Assembly: GCF_013179735.1 (NCBI RefSeq)
Contig: NZ_JABMEG010000001.1
Span: 3,162,001 to 3,226,000, forward strand
DNA: 64,000 nucleotides
Source of the DNA: Permianibacter fluminis
GTDB lineage: Bacteria; Pseudomonadota; Gammaproteobacteria; Enterobacterales; Permianibacteraceae
Reading direction: 5' to 3'
Positions within the stretch are counted from its first letter, which is position 1. The number at the start of each line of letters is the position of its first letter. Shown here piece after piece: positions 38,792 to 48,049 of the stretch. A program made the position numbers and the translations under genes. The notes under the pieces are model-generated. The model worked only from the letters and a program-made list of their open reading frames with translations. It was not told the DNA's origin and searched no databases.

Positions 38792-38819
38792 AAAAACGCC
38801 GGCAATTGCCAGCGTTTTT
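38792..38819 (-). terminator. Terminator after tRNA-Lys
   Basis: Minus strand CAAAAACGCTGGCAATTGCCGG then CGTTTTTT: a stem AAAAACGC-nGGCAA / TTGCCnGCGTTTTT, 12 nt past the tRNA 3-prime end. Confidence 0.8.
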
Positions 38820-38830
38820 GCTCGAATAAA

Positions 38831-38906
38831 TGGTGGGTCGGGCGAGATTCGAACTCGCGACCAACGGATTAAAAGTCCGCTGCTCTACCGACTGAGCTAC
38901 CGACCC
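38831..38906 (-). tRNA. tRNA-Lys (anticodon UUU)
   Basis: 76 nt with encoded CCA. Acceptor GGGTCGG / CCGACCC, D-arm GCTCAGTCGGTAGAGC, anticodon loop CTTTTAA giving UUU, T-loop GTTCGAATC. It lies 64 nt downstream of iscX on the same strand but has its own promoter. Confidence 0.98.
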
Positions 38907-38923
38907 ATCGCGAAGAGGCCGCT

Positions 38924-38951
38924 ATCTTACGGATTTTCTTCCGGAAATCAA
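38924..38951 (-). promoter_or_regulatory. Promoter of tRNA-Lys
   Basis: Minus strand TTGATT, 16-nt spacer, TAAGAT, then the GC-rich discriminator AGCGGCC. Transcription would begin about 10 nt before the mature tRNA. Confidence 0.55.
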
Positions 38952-38970
38952 GCGGAAAGGGAAAAGGTTT

Positions 38971-39171
38971 TCAGTCAGTTTCATCAATCCAGGCTTGCTG
39001 GATGGCTTCCAGTACTTTCTCGCCACTGCGGGCCGGATCGTCCGCAAAATCAGGTAGTTGCAGAACCCAGTTGCGAAGGTCCACGAAATTGACAAAGGCC
39101 GGGTCCACGTCCGGATGGCGGTCCGACAGCGCGATGGCGATTTCCAGAACATCAGTCCATTTCAGTGCCAT
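38971..39171 (-). CDS. iscX: Fe-S assembly protein IscX
   Basis: A 66-residue acidic protein: LKWTDVLEIAIALSDRHPDVDP and FVDLRNWVLQL match IscX (YfhJ), the frataxin-like regulator of IscS that binds iron. It is the last gene of the isc operon, 18 nt after fdx. Confidence 0.95.
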   Translation of the reverse strand: MALKWTDVLEIAIALSDRHPDVDPAFVNFVDLRNWVLQLPDFADDPARSGEKVLEAIQQAWIDETD

Positions 39172-39189
39172 AACCTGCTCCCCGTCTGC

Positions 39190-39528
39190 TCAATGCCGTT
39201 CCGATGCCAGATTGATGGTGTAGCGCGGGATCTCGATCGTCAGATCCTGCTCCGCCACCTTGGCCTGACACGACAACCGCGACACCGGCGTCAAACCCCA
39301 TGCGCGATCGAGCAGATCGTCCTCGTCTTCGTCGCTTGCCGCCAGCGACTGAAAGCCCTGCTTCACCACCACATGGCAGGTCGTGCAGGCGCAGGCCATT
39401 TCGCAAGCGTGATCGATACCAATCTTGTTGCGCAGCGCGACATCAAGAATGGTTTCACCCGATTTTGCCTCAACGGTCGCGCCGTTCGGGCAGAGTTCCG
39501 GATGCGGAAGAAACGTCAATTTTGGCAT
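39190..39528 (-). CDS. fdx: ISC-type [2Fe-2S] ferredoxin
   Basis: A 112-residue adrenodoxin-type ferredoxin. Cluster cysteines are at 42, 48, 51 and 87, the same numbering as E. coli Fdx, with the extra Cys46 that E. coli also has. It supplies electrons to IscS/IscU assembly. A start at 39528 gives the conserved MPKLTFLPHPELCP; a longer frame to 39558 is ignored. Confidence 0.97.
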   Translation of the reverse strand: MPKLTFLPHPELCPNGATVEAKSGETILDVALRNKIGIDHACEMACACTTCHVVVKQGFQSLAASDEDEDDLLDRAWGLTPVSRLSCQAKVAEQDLTIEIPRYTINLASERH

Positions 39529-39585
39529 AGCAATCCGTACCTGAAGCCACGGCAACAAAACGCTGTCGCCGTCGGCAAAAATATA

Positions 39586-41442
39586 TTACAGCTGCTCGAG
39601 CGATTGCCCAACCAGCGCCGCCGCAATGCTGCGGTCCATCCGGCGCGCAGCAAATGCGGCACTTTGTCGATCCAGCTCGGCAATCGCCGATTTGATCGCG
39701 GCGACATCGTCACCAGCAGCAGTCCGTTCCAGCACCTGCATGGCGACATGCAAGGCCTCGCGTTCGGTCGCGCTCAACAATTCGCCATCACTGCGCATTG
39801 CGGCCCGTAGCGCCACCAACACCCGGTCGGCATCGACCTGCTGCTCGCGCAGCAGCCGCGCCTGCATATCCTCGCGAGCGTGTTGCATCGACGCTTCCAG
39901 CATTTCCCGAATACTGCTGTCACTGAGCCCATATGAAGGCTTGACCTGCACCGAGGCCTGAACGCCGGTATGCGTCTCCTGCGCCGAGACACTGAGCAAA
40001 CCATCGGCATCGACCTGAAAGCTCACCCGAATACGGGCCGCACCCGCGACCATCGCCGGAATGCCGCGCAACTCAAATTTGGCCAGCGACCGGCAATCCT
40101 GAACCAGTTCCCGTTCGCCTTGTACCACGTGAATGCTCATGGCCGTTTGACCGTCAGCAAACGTGGTGAACTCCTGGGCCCGGGTCACCGGAATAGTTGT
40201 ATTGCGCGCAATCACTTTTTCAACGATACCGCCCATCGTCTCCAAACCGAGCGAGAGCGGGATGACATCGAGCAACAGCAGATCATTTTCGCTCTTGTTG
40301 CCGATCAGTACATTGGCCTGAATGGCGGCACCAATGGCCACCACTTTATCCGGATCGATGGTGGTCAATCCGTCGCGACCAAAAAACGCTGCGACCGCCT
40401 CACGTACCGCCGGCATCCGCGTCGAACCACCGACCAGCACGCACTCGCGAATCTCGTCAAGCTGAACGCCGGCATCGCGAATGCAGCGACGGCAGGCCTG
40501 CATCGTGCGCTTGATAAAGGGCTCCGCCAGTTGCTTCAGCTGCTCGCGGCTTACCGCGACATCGCCCTTGCCGAGCACATTGACCGTCACGGTTTCCTGA
40601 ATGCTCAAACACTCTTTGACGTGCCGGGCCAATTGCAACAAGGTGCGCAGCGTCTTGCTGTCGGCATTGGCATCCTGATTCACTGCAGCGGCCAGCACCA
40701 GCGCCAACGCCCCATCGATATCGTCGCCGCCAAGCGCGCTGTCGCCGCCGGTGGCCAGCACTTCAAACACGCCGCGCGCGAGGCGCAGAATGGAAATATC
40801 AAAGGTGCCACCGCCGAGATCGTAAACGGCAAAAACGCCCTCTTCCCGGCTGTCGAGACCGTAGGCAACAGCGGCGGCGGTTGGCTCGTTCAGCAAGCGC
40901 AGCACATTGAGTCCGGCGAGCTGCGCCGCATCTTTGGTCGCTTGTCGCTGGGCGTCATCAAAATACGCCGGAACGGTAATGACAACGCCTTGCAGGCTGT
41001 CACCGAGCGAGGCTTCGGCGCGGCGTGCTAACACTTTCAGAATTTCGCTGGATGCTTCCACGGGCGTGCGCGGACCGGCCGCCGTGACAAAGGCCGGCAG
41101 GCCATCCGGCGTGCTGACAAATTGGTGAGTGGCGTGGCCGGTCAACTGATGGATGTCAGCCATACCGCGGCCCATCAGGCGCTTGACCGACAGCAGGGTG
41201 TTGGCGGCATGCTCGGCAGCGCTGTCACGCACCAGGCGGCCCACCTGGACACTGCCATCGGCAAGATAACGCACAGCGGACGGCAACAGGTGCTCGCCAC
41301 TTTCATCAGCCAGCGTTTCGGCGCTGCCGCTGCGGACGCTGGCAATCAGAGAGTTGGTTGTGCCCAGATCAATACCGGCAGCCAGCCGATGCTGGTGCGG
41401 TGCGGTGCTCATGCCCGGTTCGGCAATCTGTAAAAGCGGCAT
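39586..41442 (-). CDS. hscA: Fe-S chaperone HscA (Hsp70)
   Basis: A 618-residue Hsp70 dedicated to IscU. N-terminal [15 protein letters not shown] then [14 protein letters not shown]; ATPase motifs [15 protein letters not shown] and [14 protein letters not shown]; substrate-binding domain after [16 protein letters not shown]. The start at 41442 fits the HscA-specific N-terminus. It works with HscB to release the cluster from IscU. Confidence 0.97.
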   Translation of the reverse strand: MPLLQIAEPGMSTAPHQHRLAAGIDLGTTNSLIASVRSGSAETLADESGEHLLPSAVRYLADGSVQVGRLVRDSAAEHAANTLLSVKRLMGRGMADIHQLTGHATHQFVSTPDGLPAFVTAAGPRTPVEASSEILKVLARRAEASLGDSLQGVVITVPAYFDDAQRQATKDAAQLAGLNVLRLLNEPTAAAVAYGLDSREEGVFAVYDLGGGTFDISILRLARGVFEVLATGGDSALGGDDIDGALALVLAAAVNQDANADSKTLRTLLQLARHVKECLSIQETVTVNVLGKGDVAVSREQLKQLAEPFIKRTMQACRRCIRDAGVQLDEIRECVLVGGSTRMPAVREAVAAFFGRDGLTTIDPDKVVAIGAAIQANVLIGNKSENDLLLLDVIPLSLGLETMGGIVEKVIARNTTIPVTRAQEFTTFADGQTAMSIHVVQGERELVQDCRSLAKFELRGIPAMVAGAARIRVSFQVDADGLLSVSAQETHTGVQASVQVKPSYGLSDSSIREMLEASMQHAREDMQARLLREQQVDADRVLVALRAAMRSDGELLSATEREALHVAMQVLERTAAGDDVAAIKSAIAELDRQSAAFAARRMDRSIAAALVGQSLEQL

Positions 41443-41573
41443 GGCCTTCCTCGTCAAACCCAATACGGTGGCGGCATCTGCCGGCGGAACAATCCATCGG
41501 CAATCAGCACTCGCCTACTCGCACAGGGGCAACACAGTCAGCGCCTGATCACGAATGCGTCACCGCGATTCGC

Positions 41574-42107
41574 TCAGGCTTCATCCAGCACTGCGTTGAT
41601 TTCGTATTCGGTTTCTTCCCGCAACTTGCGGAAGAACATCAGTTTCTGAATTTCGGTACGGCCCTGGACTAGATGCAAATGCATGAGGTCGGCAAATTCA
41701 CGCGCCAGCTTCTGTTCCTGCATCTGCTCCAGCTGGCGAACGCGCGTGGCAAACGCTTCCAGCGCCGCCAGTTCCCGATCTGCGTGCAGACCTTCGAGCT
41801 CTTCACGCAGCTCCATCTGCTCGAACAGAAACGCCTTGTCCTGAATGGTTTGTTCGTCCTGCCAGTTGCCGCCATGCTGCTGCAACAAATAGCGGGCCCG
41901 GCTGACCGGATCACGCAGGGTCTGAAACGCATCGTTGATGCGCGCGGCCTGGCTGACCGCCATCAGCCGCTCGCTTTCACCGGCGTTGGCGTAGCGATCA
42001 GGATGCACCGCCTTTTGCAACTCGCGGTAACGGCGAGTCAAGTCATCGCGATCAAGCGCATAACTCGGCGACAACCCGAAAAGGGCAAAGTAATCGTTGG
42101 CAGTCAC
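41574..42107 (-). CDS. hscB: Co-chaperone HscB
   Basis: About 177 residues. J domain DYFALFGLSPSYALD with HPD in QKAVHPDRYANAG, then the C-terminal three-helix IscU-binding domain (EQMELREELEGLH ... KLMFFRKLREETEYEI). It stimulates HscA and delivers IscU. There is no ATG near the conserved start. The GTG at 42107, 15 nt after the iscA stop, is the best candidate; a TTG or upstream overlap with iscA (to 42152) is the alternative. Confidence 0.9.
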   Translation of the reverse strand: MTANDYFALFGLSPSYALDRDDLTRRYRELQKAVHPDRYANAGESERLMAVSQAARINDAFQTLRDPVSRARYLLQQHGGNWQDEQTIQDKAFLFEQMELREELEGLHADRELAALEAFATRVRQLEQMQEQKLAREFADLMHLHLVQGRTEIQKLMFFRKLREETEYEINAVLDEA

Positions 42108-42121
42108 AGCGGGTTCAACAT

Positions 42122-42448
42122 TCAGACAGTGAAGCTTTCGCCACAACCGCACTCACCCTTGACGTTCGGGTTGTTGAACTTGAAACCTTCGTTCAAGCCT
42201 TCGCGGACGAAATCGAGTTCGGTGCCATCGAGATAGACCAGACTCTTCTTGTCGATGATGACGTTGACGCCCTTGTCATTGAACACGGCGTCTTCTTCTT
42301 CATTGATGCCATCGACAAATTCCAGCACGTAGGACAGACCGGAACAGCCGGTCGTCTTGACGCCCAGGCGGACGCCAAAGCCTTTGCCGCGATTGGCCAA
42401 AAACTTGCGCACCCGATCTGCTGCGCTATCCGACAACATGATGGCCAC
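42122..42448 (-). CDS. iscA: A-type Fe-S carrier IscA
   Basis: A 108-residue protein with the three A-type cysteines at 35 (TTGCSGLSY), 100 and 102 (GECGCGESF). It carries iron or clusters to client proteins. Standard position after iscU, 25 nt downstream. Confidence 0.97.
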   Translation of the reverse strand: MAIMLSDSAADRVRKFLANRGKGFGVRLGVKTTGCSGLSYVLEFVDGINEEEDAVFNDKGVNVIIDKKSLVYLDGTELDFVREGLNEGFKFNNPNVKGECGCGESFTV

Positions 42449-42473
42449 GATGCTCGCTCCTCAACCGGTTCGC

Positions 42474-42866
42474 TCAGTTCTGGGTCTGTTCGCGCTTGGC
42501 TTTGTAATCGGCCACCGCTGCCTTGATGGCATCTTCGGCCAGCACCGAGCAATGGATCTTGACCGGCGGCAAGGCCAGCTCTTGGGCGATATCGGTGTTC
42601 TTGATCAGCGCAGCTTCGTCGAGCGTCTTGCCCTTGACCCACTCGGTCACCAGCGACGACGACGCAATCGCCGAGCCACAGCCATAGGTCTTGAACTTGG
42701 CATCTTCGATGCGACCATCCTTGCCGACCTTGATCTGCAGCTTCATGACGTCGCCGCAAGCTGGCGCACCGACCATGCCGGTACCGACATCGCTGTCGTT
42801 CTTGTCGAGCGAGCCGACATTGCGCGGATGCTCGTAATGATCGATGACTTTATTGCTGTATGCCAT
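42474..42866 (-). CDS. iscU: Fe-S scaffold IscU
   Basis: A 130-residue scaffold. Cluster ligands Cys37, Asp39, Cys63, His105 and Cys106 have E. coli numbering; the HscA recognition site LPPVK is at 99-103. GAGGTG lies just before the ATG. The upstream gap to iscS is unusually long (172 nt) because it holds a decayed copy of the iscS 3-prime end. Confidence 0.98.
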   Translation of the reverse strand: MAYSNKVIDHYEHPRNVGSLDKNDSDVGTGMVGAPACGDVMKLQIKVGKDGRIEDAKFKTYGCGSAIASSSLVTEWVKGKTLDEAALIKNTDIAQELALPPVKIHCSVLAEDAIKAAVADYKAKREQTQN

Positions 42867-42928
42867 GGTACACCTCGTAAAGCATGAATTCTGTTTCGAG
42901 CAACGCCTGATTCAGTGCAAAGACCGGC

Positions 42929-43006
42929 TTAGTGCGCGGCCCATTCGACTTGGCTCAAGTCGACGCCATCCTTGTACATTTCCCGGAAGTGCCGAGACAT
43001 TTCACG
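42929..43006 (-). pseudogene. Remnant copy of the iscS 3-prime end
   Basis: Read on the minus strand this encodes [19 protein letters not shown] followed by VEWAAH and TAA. The real iscS ends [27 protein letters not shown] at 43039. About 77 nt match with roughly 13-15 differences and one 3-nt indel. The 5-prime rest of the gene is absent. A 23-codon frame starts at the ATG at 43000, but no expression is implied. Confidence 0.85.
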
Positions 43007-43038
43007 CCGCCTCAAACACCTCCGACGTTTGCGCGTTC

Positions 43039-44253
43039 TTAGTGCGCAGCCCACTCGACTGTGGAGAGGTCGACCCCGTCTTTGTACATTTCCCACAGCG
43101 GTGACATCTCACGCAAGCGGGTGACGGCCTTGCGAATTTCCGCAATGGCAAAATCAATCTGCGCTTCGGTGGTGAAGCGGCCGATGGTGAAACGCAGCGA
43201 ACTATGAGCAAGCTCATCGGAACGACCGAGCGCGCGCAGCACGTACGACGGCTCAAGGCTGGCCGAGGTACAGGCCGACCCCGACGATACCGCCAGATCT
43301 TTCAACGCCATGATCAGCGATTCGCCTTCGACATAATTGAAGCTGACATTGAGGTTGCCAGCGACCCGGCGGTCGGCATCACCGTTCAAATGCACTTCTT
43401 CCAGATCCTGGATGCCGTTCCAGAGCTTGTGACGCAATTGCAGCACGCGCTCGTTTTCTGCCGCCATTTCCAGTTTGGCCAAACGATAGGCTTCGCCCAT
43501 GCCGACGATCTGATGGGTCGGCAGCGTGCCCGAACGCATGCCACGTTCGTGACCACCACCGTGCATTTGCGGGGCGATACGGGCACGCGGCTTGCGGCGC
43601 ACATAGAGCGCGCCGATGCCTTTCGGGCCATAGGTCTTGTGACTGGTCAGTGACATCAGATCAACCGGAGTCTTTTCGACATCGATGACCAATTTGCCCG
43701 TTGATTGGGCCGCATCGACGTGAAACAGAATGCCGCGGGCGCGAGTCATGGCGCCGATGGCGTCGATATCCTGGATGACGCCAATCTCGTTGTTGACGTG
43801 CATGATCGACACCAGAATGGTGTCAGCACGCAAACTGGCTTCGAGCTTGGCCAGATCAATCAGGCCATTCGGCTCCGGATCCAGATAAGTCACCTCATAG
43901 CCCTGCCCTTCCAGATAGCGGCAGGTATCCAGCACGGCCTTGTGCTCGGTCTTGCAGGTGACAATGTGCTTGCCCTTGTCCTTGTAGAACTCGGCCACGC
44001 CCTTGATAGCAAGGTTGTCCGATTCGGTCGCGCCGGACGTCCAGACGATTTCACGCGGATCGGCGTTGATAAGTTCCGCAACAAACTGGCGCGCCTCTTC
44101 GACCGCTTCTTCGGCTTGCCAGCCGAACTTGTGCGAGCGCGAAGCCGGGTTGCCGAACAGGCCATCCTCGGTCAGGCATTGCATCATTTTTTCCGCGACG
44201 CGCGGGTCAACCGGCGTGGTCGCCGAGTAGTCGAGATAAACCGGCAATTTCAT
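43039..44253 (-). CDS. iscS: Cysteine desulfurase IscS
   Basis: A 404-residue PLP enzyme that takes sulfur from cysteine for Fe-S clusters and tRNA thiolation. PLP Lys206 (SHK), active-site Cys328 ([20 protein letters not shown]) and the start [20 protein letters not shown] all match E. coli numbering. The C-terminal VEWAAH tail, which contacts IscU, is the segment that is duplicated just downstream. An upstream extension to 44292 is ignored. Confidence 0.98.
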   Translation of the reverse strand: MKLPVYLDYSATTPVDPRVAEKMMQCLTEDGLFGNPASRSHKFGWQAEEAVEEARQFVAELINADPREIVWTSGATESDNLAIKGVAEFYKDKGKHIVTCKTEHKAVLDTCRYLEGQGYEVTYLDPEPNGLIDLAKLEASLRADTILVSIMHVNNEIGVIQDIDAIGAMTRARGILFHVDAAQSTGKLVIDVEKTPVDLMSLTSHKTYGPKGIGALYVRRKPRARIAPQMHGGGHERGMRSGTLPTHQIVGMGEAYRLAKLEMAAENERVLQLRHKLWNGIQDLEEVHLNGDADRRVAGNLNVSFNYVEGESLIMALKDLAVSSGSACTSASLEPSYVLRALGRSDELAHSSLRFTIGRFTTEAQIDFAIAEIRKAVTRLREMSPLWEMYKDGVDLSTVEWAAH

Positions 44254-44288
44254 AGGGGTTACCGCTTGCATGAGCATCAAACTCCGCC

Positions 44289-44831
44289 TCAAACGCCAGA
44301 AGCAACGCCGCGCTTGGCGACGGCTGGCGTGGATTCTTCCAATTCAATCGCGATCAGTCGCGCACTATCGATACGAGCGTTATCGCTTTTTGCATCACGC
44401 CGATGCTGACGTTCGGCAATGTGCTGGACCTCGCGCCGGGCAACGACCTGCGCCAGGCTGATACCGCTCAGAAAGTTGTAAATCTGGTTGCTGAGATCGA
44501 GCCAGAGCCGATGGGTCAGGCACTCTTCGCCTTCGTCACAGGTGCCGGTGCCGCCACAGCGGGTGGCGTCGATGTTTTCGTTCACAGCAGTAATGACCTC
44601 GGCCACATTGATGGCGTCGGCGCTGCGGCCAAGCCGGTAACCGCCACCGGGACCACGGACACTGGTGACCAGCCCTTCGCGGCGCAGCTGGGCAAACAAC
44701 TGCTCCAAGTAGGACAGCGAAATGCCTTGTCGCGCCGAAACCTCGGCCAGCGCCACCGGACCTTCGTCATGGTGCAGCGCAAGATCCAGCATGGCGGTAA
44801 CGGCGTAACGGCCTTTGGTGCTCAGTTTCAT
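44289..44831 (-). CDS. iscR: Fe-S cluster regulator IscR
   Basis: About 180 residues. Rrf2-type winged helix ([49 protein letters not shown]). The [2Fe-2S] ligands Cys92, Cys98, Cys104 and His107 have E. coli positions. It represses its own operon when the cluster is loaded. The start at 44831 is canonical. The C-terminal tail is about 15-20 residues longer than in E. coli. Confidence 0.97.
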   Translation of the reverse strand: MKLSTKGRYAVTAMLDLALHHDEGPVALAEVSARQGISLSYLEQLFAQLRREGLVTSVRGPGGGYRLGRSADAINVAEVITAVNENIDATRCGGTGTCDEGEECLTHRLWLDLSNQIYNFLSGISLAQVVARREVQHIAERQHRRDAKSDNARIDSARLIAIELEESTPAVAKRGVASGV

Positions 44832-44873
44832 GATATCCAACCGGCAGGAATGCCCGAGCGGGCAACTGGGGCA

Positions 44874-44905
44874 ATTATACAAAAGACCGAGTGTTTTAGT
44901 AAATT
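44874..44905 (-). promoter_or_regulatory. isc operon promoter with IscR-like box
   Basis: Minus strand TTTACT (-35, 44903-44898), 18-nt spacer, perfect TATAAT (44879-44874). TTTACTAAAACACTCGGTC overlaps the -35 and spacer and resembles the type I IscR site (GACTrwwwyAGTC-like), so autoregulation is likely. Confidence 0.65.
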
Positions 44906-44991
44906 ATCTAAAGCGCCGGAATATTCCCGCCCGCCACCGCAAATCTGGATTCATTTTCTATATGAATCAATAAATTGAAAAACAAACCTCA

Positions 44992-45750
44992 TCAAATGAA
45001 GTAATCGATGCCGTTGGCATCGTGTTCATCCAACAATGGCTGGAAGGCACGTTTGTCCAGGGACGGCAGCTCTGCACAGTCCAGCCGGATGCCGTTGCTG
45101 CGCAACGTGGTCTCGAGCAGACGCATCCGGGCATCGGTGGCGGTGATGTGTTGCAGCAGGCTGGCCAGCGCCGGCGACAGCGGGTCGCGCATGCTGGTGT
45201 CCACCCCATAAGGTTGGAAGCCATCGGCCTTGCGCTCGTCGGCGCCGAGCACCTTGCCCGGAATGCCAACCACGGTTGCGCCGGCCGGCACTTCCCGGAC
45301 GACGACAGCATTGGAGCCGATACGGGCACCGTCGCCGACAAAGAACGAACCCAGCACCTTGGCGCCGGCGCCGACCACAACGCCCTTGCCCAAGGTCGGG
45401 TGACGTTTGCCCTGATTCAAACTGGTGCCACCCAGCGTGACGCCTTGATAAAGGGTGCAGTCATCGCCGACCTCGGCGGTCTCACCAATCACCACGCCCA
45501 TGCCATGATCGATTAACACCCGCCGGCCAATCTTGGCCCCGGGATGGATCTCGACCCCGGTCCACCAGCGGACCCAGCCGGACAGCCAGCGCGCCAGCCA
45601 GCGCAGCTTCCAGCGCCAAAGCCGGCTGGTCAGCCGCTGCCACCAGATGGCTTGCAAGCCGGGATAGTTGGTCAACACATCAAAGACATTGCGCGCGGCC
45701 GGGTCATGGGTCAGCACATTGCGAATGTCTTCTCGAATACGGCCAAACAT
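44992..45750 (-). CDS. cysE: Serine O-acetyltransferase
   Basis: A 252-residue enzyme that makes O-acetylserine for cysteine synthesis. N-terminal helical domain, then a left-handed beta helix: IHPGAKIGRRVLIDHGMGVV with the catalytic Asp-His, VIGETAEVGDDCTLYQGVTLGG, and the acetyl-CoA loop. The C-terminus is short and differs from E. coli, so the cysteine-feedback tail cannot be predicted. It starts 2 nt after trmJ. It feeds cysteine to the downstream IscS. Confidence 0.92.
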   Translation of the reverse strand: MFGRIREDIRNVLTHDPAARNVFDVLTNYPGLQAIWWQRLTSRLWRWKLRWLARWLSGWVRWWTGVEIHPGAKIGRRVLIDHGMGVVIGETAEVGDDCTLYQGVTLGGTSLNQGKRHPTLGKGVVVGAGAKVLGSFFVGDGARIGSNAVVVREVPAGATVVGIPGKVLGADERKADGFQPYGVDTSMRDPLSPALASLLQHITATDARMRLLETTLRSNGIRLDCAELPSLDKRAFQPLLDEHDANGIDYFI

Positions 45751-45752
45751 GC

Positions 45753-46529
45753 TCAGTCCTCGTTCTGATCGGCAGCATCGCCCGGACCGGTCGCCTCGCC
45801 GCCTGCTGCGGTCGCTTCCTCGGTCGCGCGCAGCATGCCGCGCAGGATATTGACCTCGCGCTGGCTCGGCCGCGCCCGCAGGTACAAGCGGCGCAGCCGC
45901 TCGAACAGCTTTTCCGAGGCGGTCGGTTTGAGGAACTCTATCTGCAGCAGTACCCGCTGCATATGCACAAACAGCTCATCCATATACTCGGCCGACGCCG
46001 GCAGATCGCGCAGATCACCGGGCTCGGTCGGCACCACCGCGCCGGTCACGGTCGCCATTCGCAGCTCATAGGCAATGAGTTGCACGGCCGACGCCAGGTT
46101 CAAGGAGCTGTAGTCCGGATTGGCCGGGATATAAACGTGGTAATGGCAGAGCGCCAGCTCATCATTAAAGAGGCCATGCGCTTCGCGGCCGAACAGAATC
46201 GCGGCCGGCAAACCGCCCGGCTCGTCGCGCAGCCGTTCGGCAATCTGGCGCGGGTTCAGTACCTCGAACTGCAGGCCGCGGATGCGGGCCGACGTACCGA
46301 TGACCGTCCGACAGCCGGCAACGGCTGCCTCGACACTGTCATGGACTTGCGCTGCCAGCAGCACATCGAGGCCGCCACAGGAGCGGGCCCGGGCTTCGCC
46401 GTCGATGGCGTCGCGCGGATTGACCAGCCGCAAATCGGTCAGGCCCATGGTTTTCATGGCCCGCGCGACCGCGCCGATATTGCCGGAATGCTGGGGATGA
46501 CTGAGGACGATGCGGATCTGGTCGAGCAC
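45753..46529 (-). CDS. trmJ: tRNA (cytidine/uridine-32-2'-O)-methyltransferase TrmJ
   Basis: A 258-residue SPOUT enzyme: N-terminal IRIVLSHPQHSGNIGAVARA, knot region LFGREAHGLFNDELALCHYH, then YIPANPDYSSLNLASAVQLI. It methylates position 32 of several tRNAs. Start is a GTG. It carries a C-terminal extension of about 95 residues as in E. coli TrmJ. cysE follows at 2 nt, a common gamma arrangement upstream of isc. Confidence 0.93.
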   Translation of the reverse strand: MLDQIRIVLSHPQHSGNIGAVARAMKTMGLTDLRLVNPRDAIDGEARARSCGGLDVLLAAQVHDSVEAAVAGCRTVIGTSARIRGLQFEVLNPRQIAERLRDEPGGLPAAILFGREAHGLFNDELALCHYHVYIPANPDYSSLNLASAVQLIAYELRMATVTGAVVPTEPGDLRDLPASAEYMDELFVHMQRVLLQIEFLKPTASEKLFERLRRLYLRARPSQREVNILRGMLRATEEATAAGGEATGPGDAADQNED

Positions 46530-46560
46530 GGCGGGCCGTCGGATTCGGGTCTGGTCTGGC

Positions 46561-46580
46561 AGATGGCCGGCTGGCCATCT
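46561..46580 (-). promoter_or_regulatory. Leader hairpin of trmJ-cysE
   Basis: AGATGGCC-n4-GGCCATCT: perfect 8-bp stem with a 4-nt loop. It lies between the -10 box (46597-46602) and the GTG start of trmJ, so it is at or near the 5-prime end of the mRNA. Confidence 0.55.
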
Positions 46581-46596
46581 TGAACGAAGGTCGCGG

Positions 46597-46602
46597 ATTC
46601 TA
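46597..46602 (-). promoter_or_regulatory. Extended -10 for trmJ
   Basis: Minus strand TGCTAGAATCCGCGACC: extended -10 plus GC-rich discriminator. Confidence 0.55.
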
Positions 46603-46632
46603 GCAGGTCAGCCGGAAATCCGCCGACCACGA

Positions 46633-46662
46633 TTGGCGGCCGGCGGCCGATTCTGCTACTCT
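46633..46662 (+). promoter_or_regulatory. Promoter of suhB
   Basis: TTGGCG, 18-nt spacer, TACTCT (with TGC before it), then TCGCGCCC. Transcription would begin about 35 nt before the suhB ATG. Confidence 0.6.
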
Positions 46663-46703
46663 TCGCGCCCGAATTTTCCGCTCTTTTCCAACACGGTTCT
46701 GCC

Positions 46704-47486
46704 ATGCATCCGCTGCTTACTATTGCCGTACGGGCCGCCCGCGCGGCCGGCTCCAGCCTGCTCCGCACGATGGAGAATTTTGACAAGCTCAAGGCGAGCG
46801 CCAAAGGTCGTAACGACTTTGTCTCGGATGCCGATCACAAGGCAGAACACGCCATCATCGAGACCATCCGCAAGTCCTATCCCGAGCACGCCTTCCTCGC
46901 CGAGGAAAGCGGTCAACAAGGCGACAACGAAGTCGTCTGGATTATCGACCCGCTCGATGGCACCACCAATTACCTGCACGGTCTGCCGCATTTCTGCATC
47001 TCGATTGCCGCCCAGATCAAAGGCAAAGTTGAACACGGCCTGATTTACGATCCGCTCCGCGACGAGCTGTTCACCGCCTCGCGCGGCGGCGGCGCCATGT
47101 TGAACGGCAAGCGTATGCGGGTATCCGGCAAAGTCCGTTTGGAAGAAGCCTTGCTGGCCACGGCGTTCCCGTTCCACGGCATCGTCTCGATGGACAAATA
47201 CATGGCCGGCTTCAATTCGGTCTACCCGAATTGCAGTGACATCCGCCGCATGGGCAGCGCTGCGCTGGATTTGGCCTATGTTGCCGCCGGTCGTTTCGAC
47301 GGTTACTGGGAATACGGCGTCAAGACCTGGGATATCGCCGCCGGCACGCTGATGGTGCTGGAAGCCGGCGGTCTGGTGACCGACATGAATGGCGGCACCG
47401 ATTTTGGCGGCGCCAACGGCATTGTTTGCGCCAACCCGAAACTGTTCAAACCGCTGGTGCAGGCGCTGAAAGGTCAAACGGCCTGA
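46704..47486 (+). CDS. suhB: Inositol-1-monophosphatase SuhB
   Basis: A 260-residue Mg2+ phosphatase. Metal ligands Glu67, Asp82, Asp85 in LAEESG and IDPLDGTTNY, and the second motif WDIAAGTLMVLEAGG. In gammaproteobacteria SuhB also binds the rRNA antitermination complex; that role is family knowledge, not visible here. It is divergent from trmJ and ends in a strong terminator. Confidence 0.95.
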   Translation: MHPLLTIAVRAARAAGSSLLRTMENFDKLKASAKGRNDFVSDADHKAEHAIIETIRKSYPEHAFLAEESGQQGDNEVVWIIDPLDGTTNYLHGLPHFCISIAAQIKGKVEHGLIYDPLRDELFTASRGGGAMLNGKRMRVSGKVRLEEALLATAFPFHGIVSMDKYMAGFNSVYPNCSDIRRMGSAALDLAYVAAGRFDGYWEYGVKTWDIAAGTLMVLEAGGLVTDMNGGTDFGGANGIVCANPKLFKPLVQALKGQTA

Positions 47487-47524
47487 GCGTTGACCGCTAG
47501 CGCCGCAAAAAAAAAACTGAAAGA

Positions 47525-47556
47525 AAAGCCGGGCCACGAAAGTGGCCCGGCTTTTT
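47525..47556. terminator. Bidirectional terminator suhB / GNAT
   Basis: AAAAGCCGGGCCAC / GTGGCCCGGCTTTT, 14-bp perfect stem closed by a GAAA tetraloop, with U-run. Confidence 0.95.
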
Positions 47557-47584
47557 TATTTCTTGAAGTCACGAAGCAGAAGCT

Positions 47585-48013
47585 TCAAGTCGGCGGTCGC
47601 GGCAGACTGTAGCTGACTTCCACTGCATTTTTCATCGCGCCACGCTGCCAGCCTTTGGCCAGATAGAACCGATCGGCGCGGGTGTTGATGCTGGTACTCA
47701 AGATCACCTGTTGATGACCGTTTTGAAACAGCCACTCGGTCGCCAGCGTCAGCAACTGACTACCGATACCGCGGTCTTCAAACCCGGGGCGGACGAACAA
47801 GGCCCAGATTGAGCCATCGGCGCTGGCGGCATAAGAAAAACCAACGATAGCGCCATCCTGTTCACAGACCCAGCCACGGCCCAGACGGTCGAGATAGTCC
47901 TCGCACAACTGCGGCGTGACCTTGCTCGGATCGGACAGCACATTCTCTTTCACGAGAAAACGAATCTCGAAAATGGCCGGGATATCCGCTGCGTTAGCGC
48001 GCCGAAAGTTCAT
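47585..48013 (-). CDS. GNAT-family N-acetyltransferase
   Basis: A 142-residue acetyltransferase: FRRANAADIPAIFEIRF, IVGFSYAASADGSIWALFV and the acetyl-CoA motif PGFEDRGIGSQLLTLATEW. The late motif STSINTRADRFYLAKGWQR is typical. Substrate unknown. It lies 36 nt after the ABC permease gene on the same strand. Confidence 0.85.
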   Translation of the reverse strand: MNFRRANAADIPAIFEIRFLVKENVLSDPSKVTPQLCEDYLDRLGRGWVCEQDGAIVGFSYAASADGSIWALFVRPGFEDRGIGSQLLTLATEWLFQNGHQQVILSTSINTRADRFYLAKGWQRGAMKNAVEVSYSLPRPPT

Positions 48014-48049
48014 TCCTTTACTCGTTGGTTTCTGTCTCTGGTCGGCAGT

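Noticed and set aside
39970-41031. A 353-codon frame opposite hscA
   Set aside because: Antisense shadow of a well-conserved chaperone gene within the isc operon.
42929-43000. The 23-codon frame of the iscS remnant as a functional small gene
   Set aside because: It is explained fully as a copy of the iscS tail, and no dedicated ribosome site stands out.
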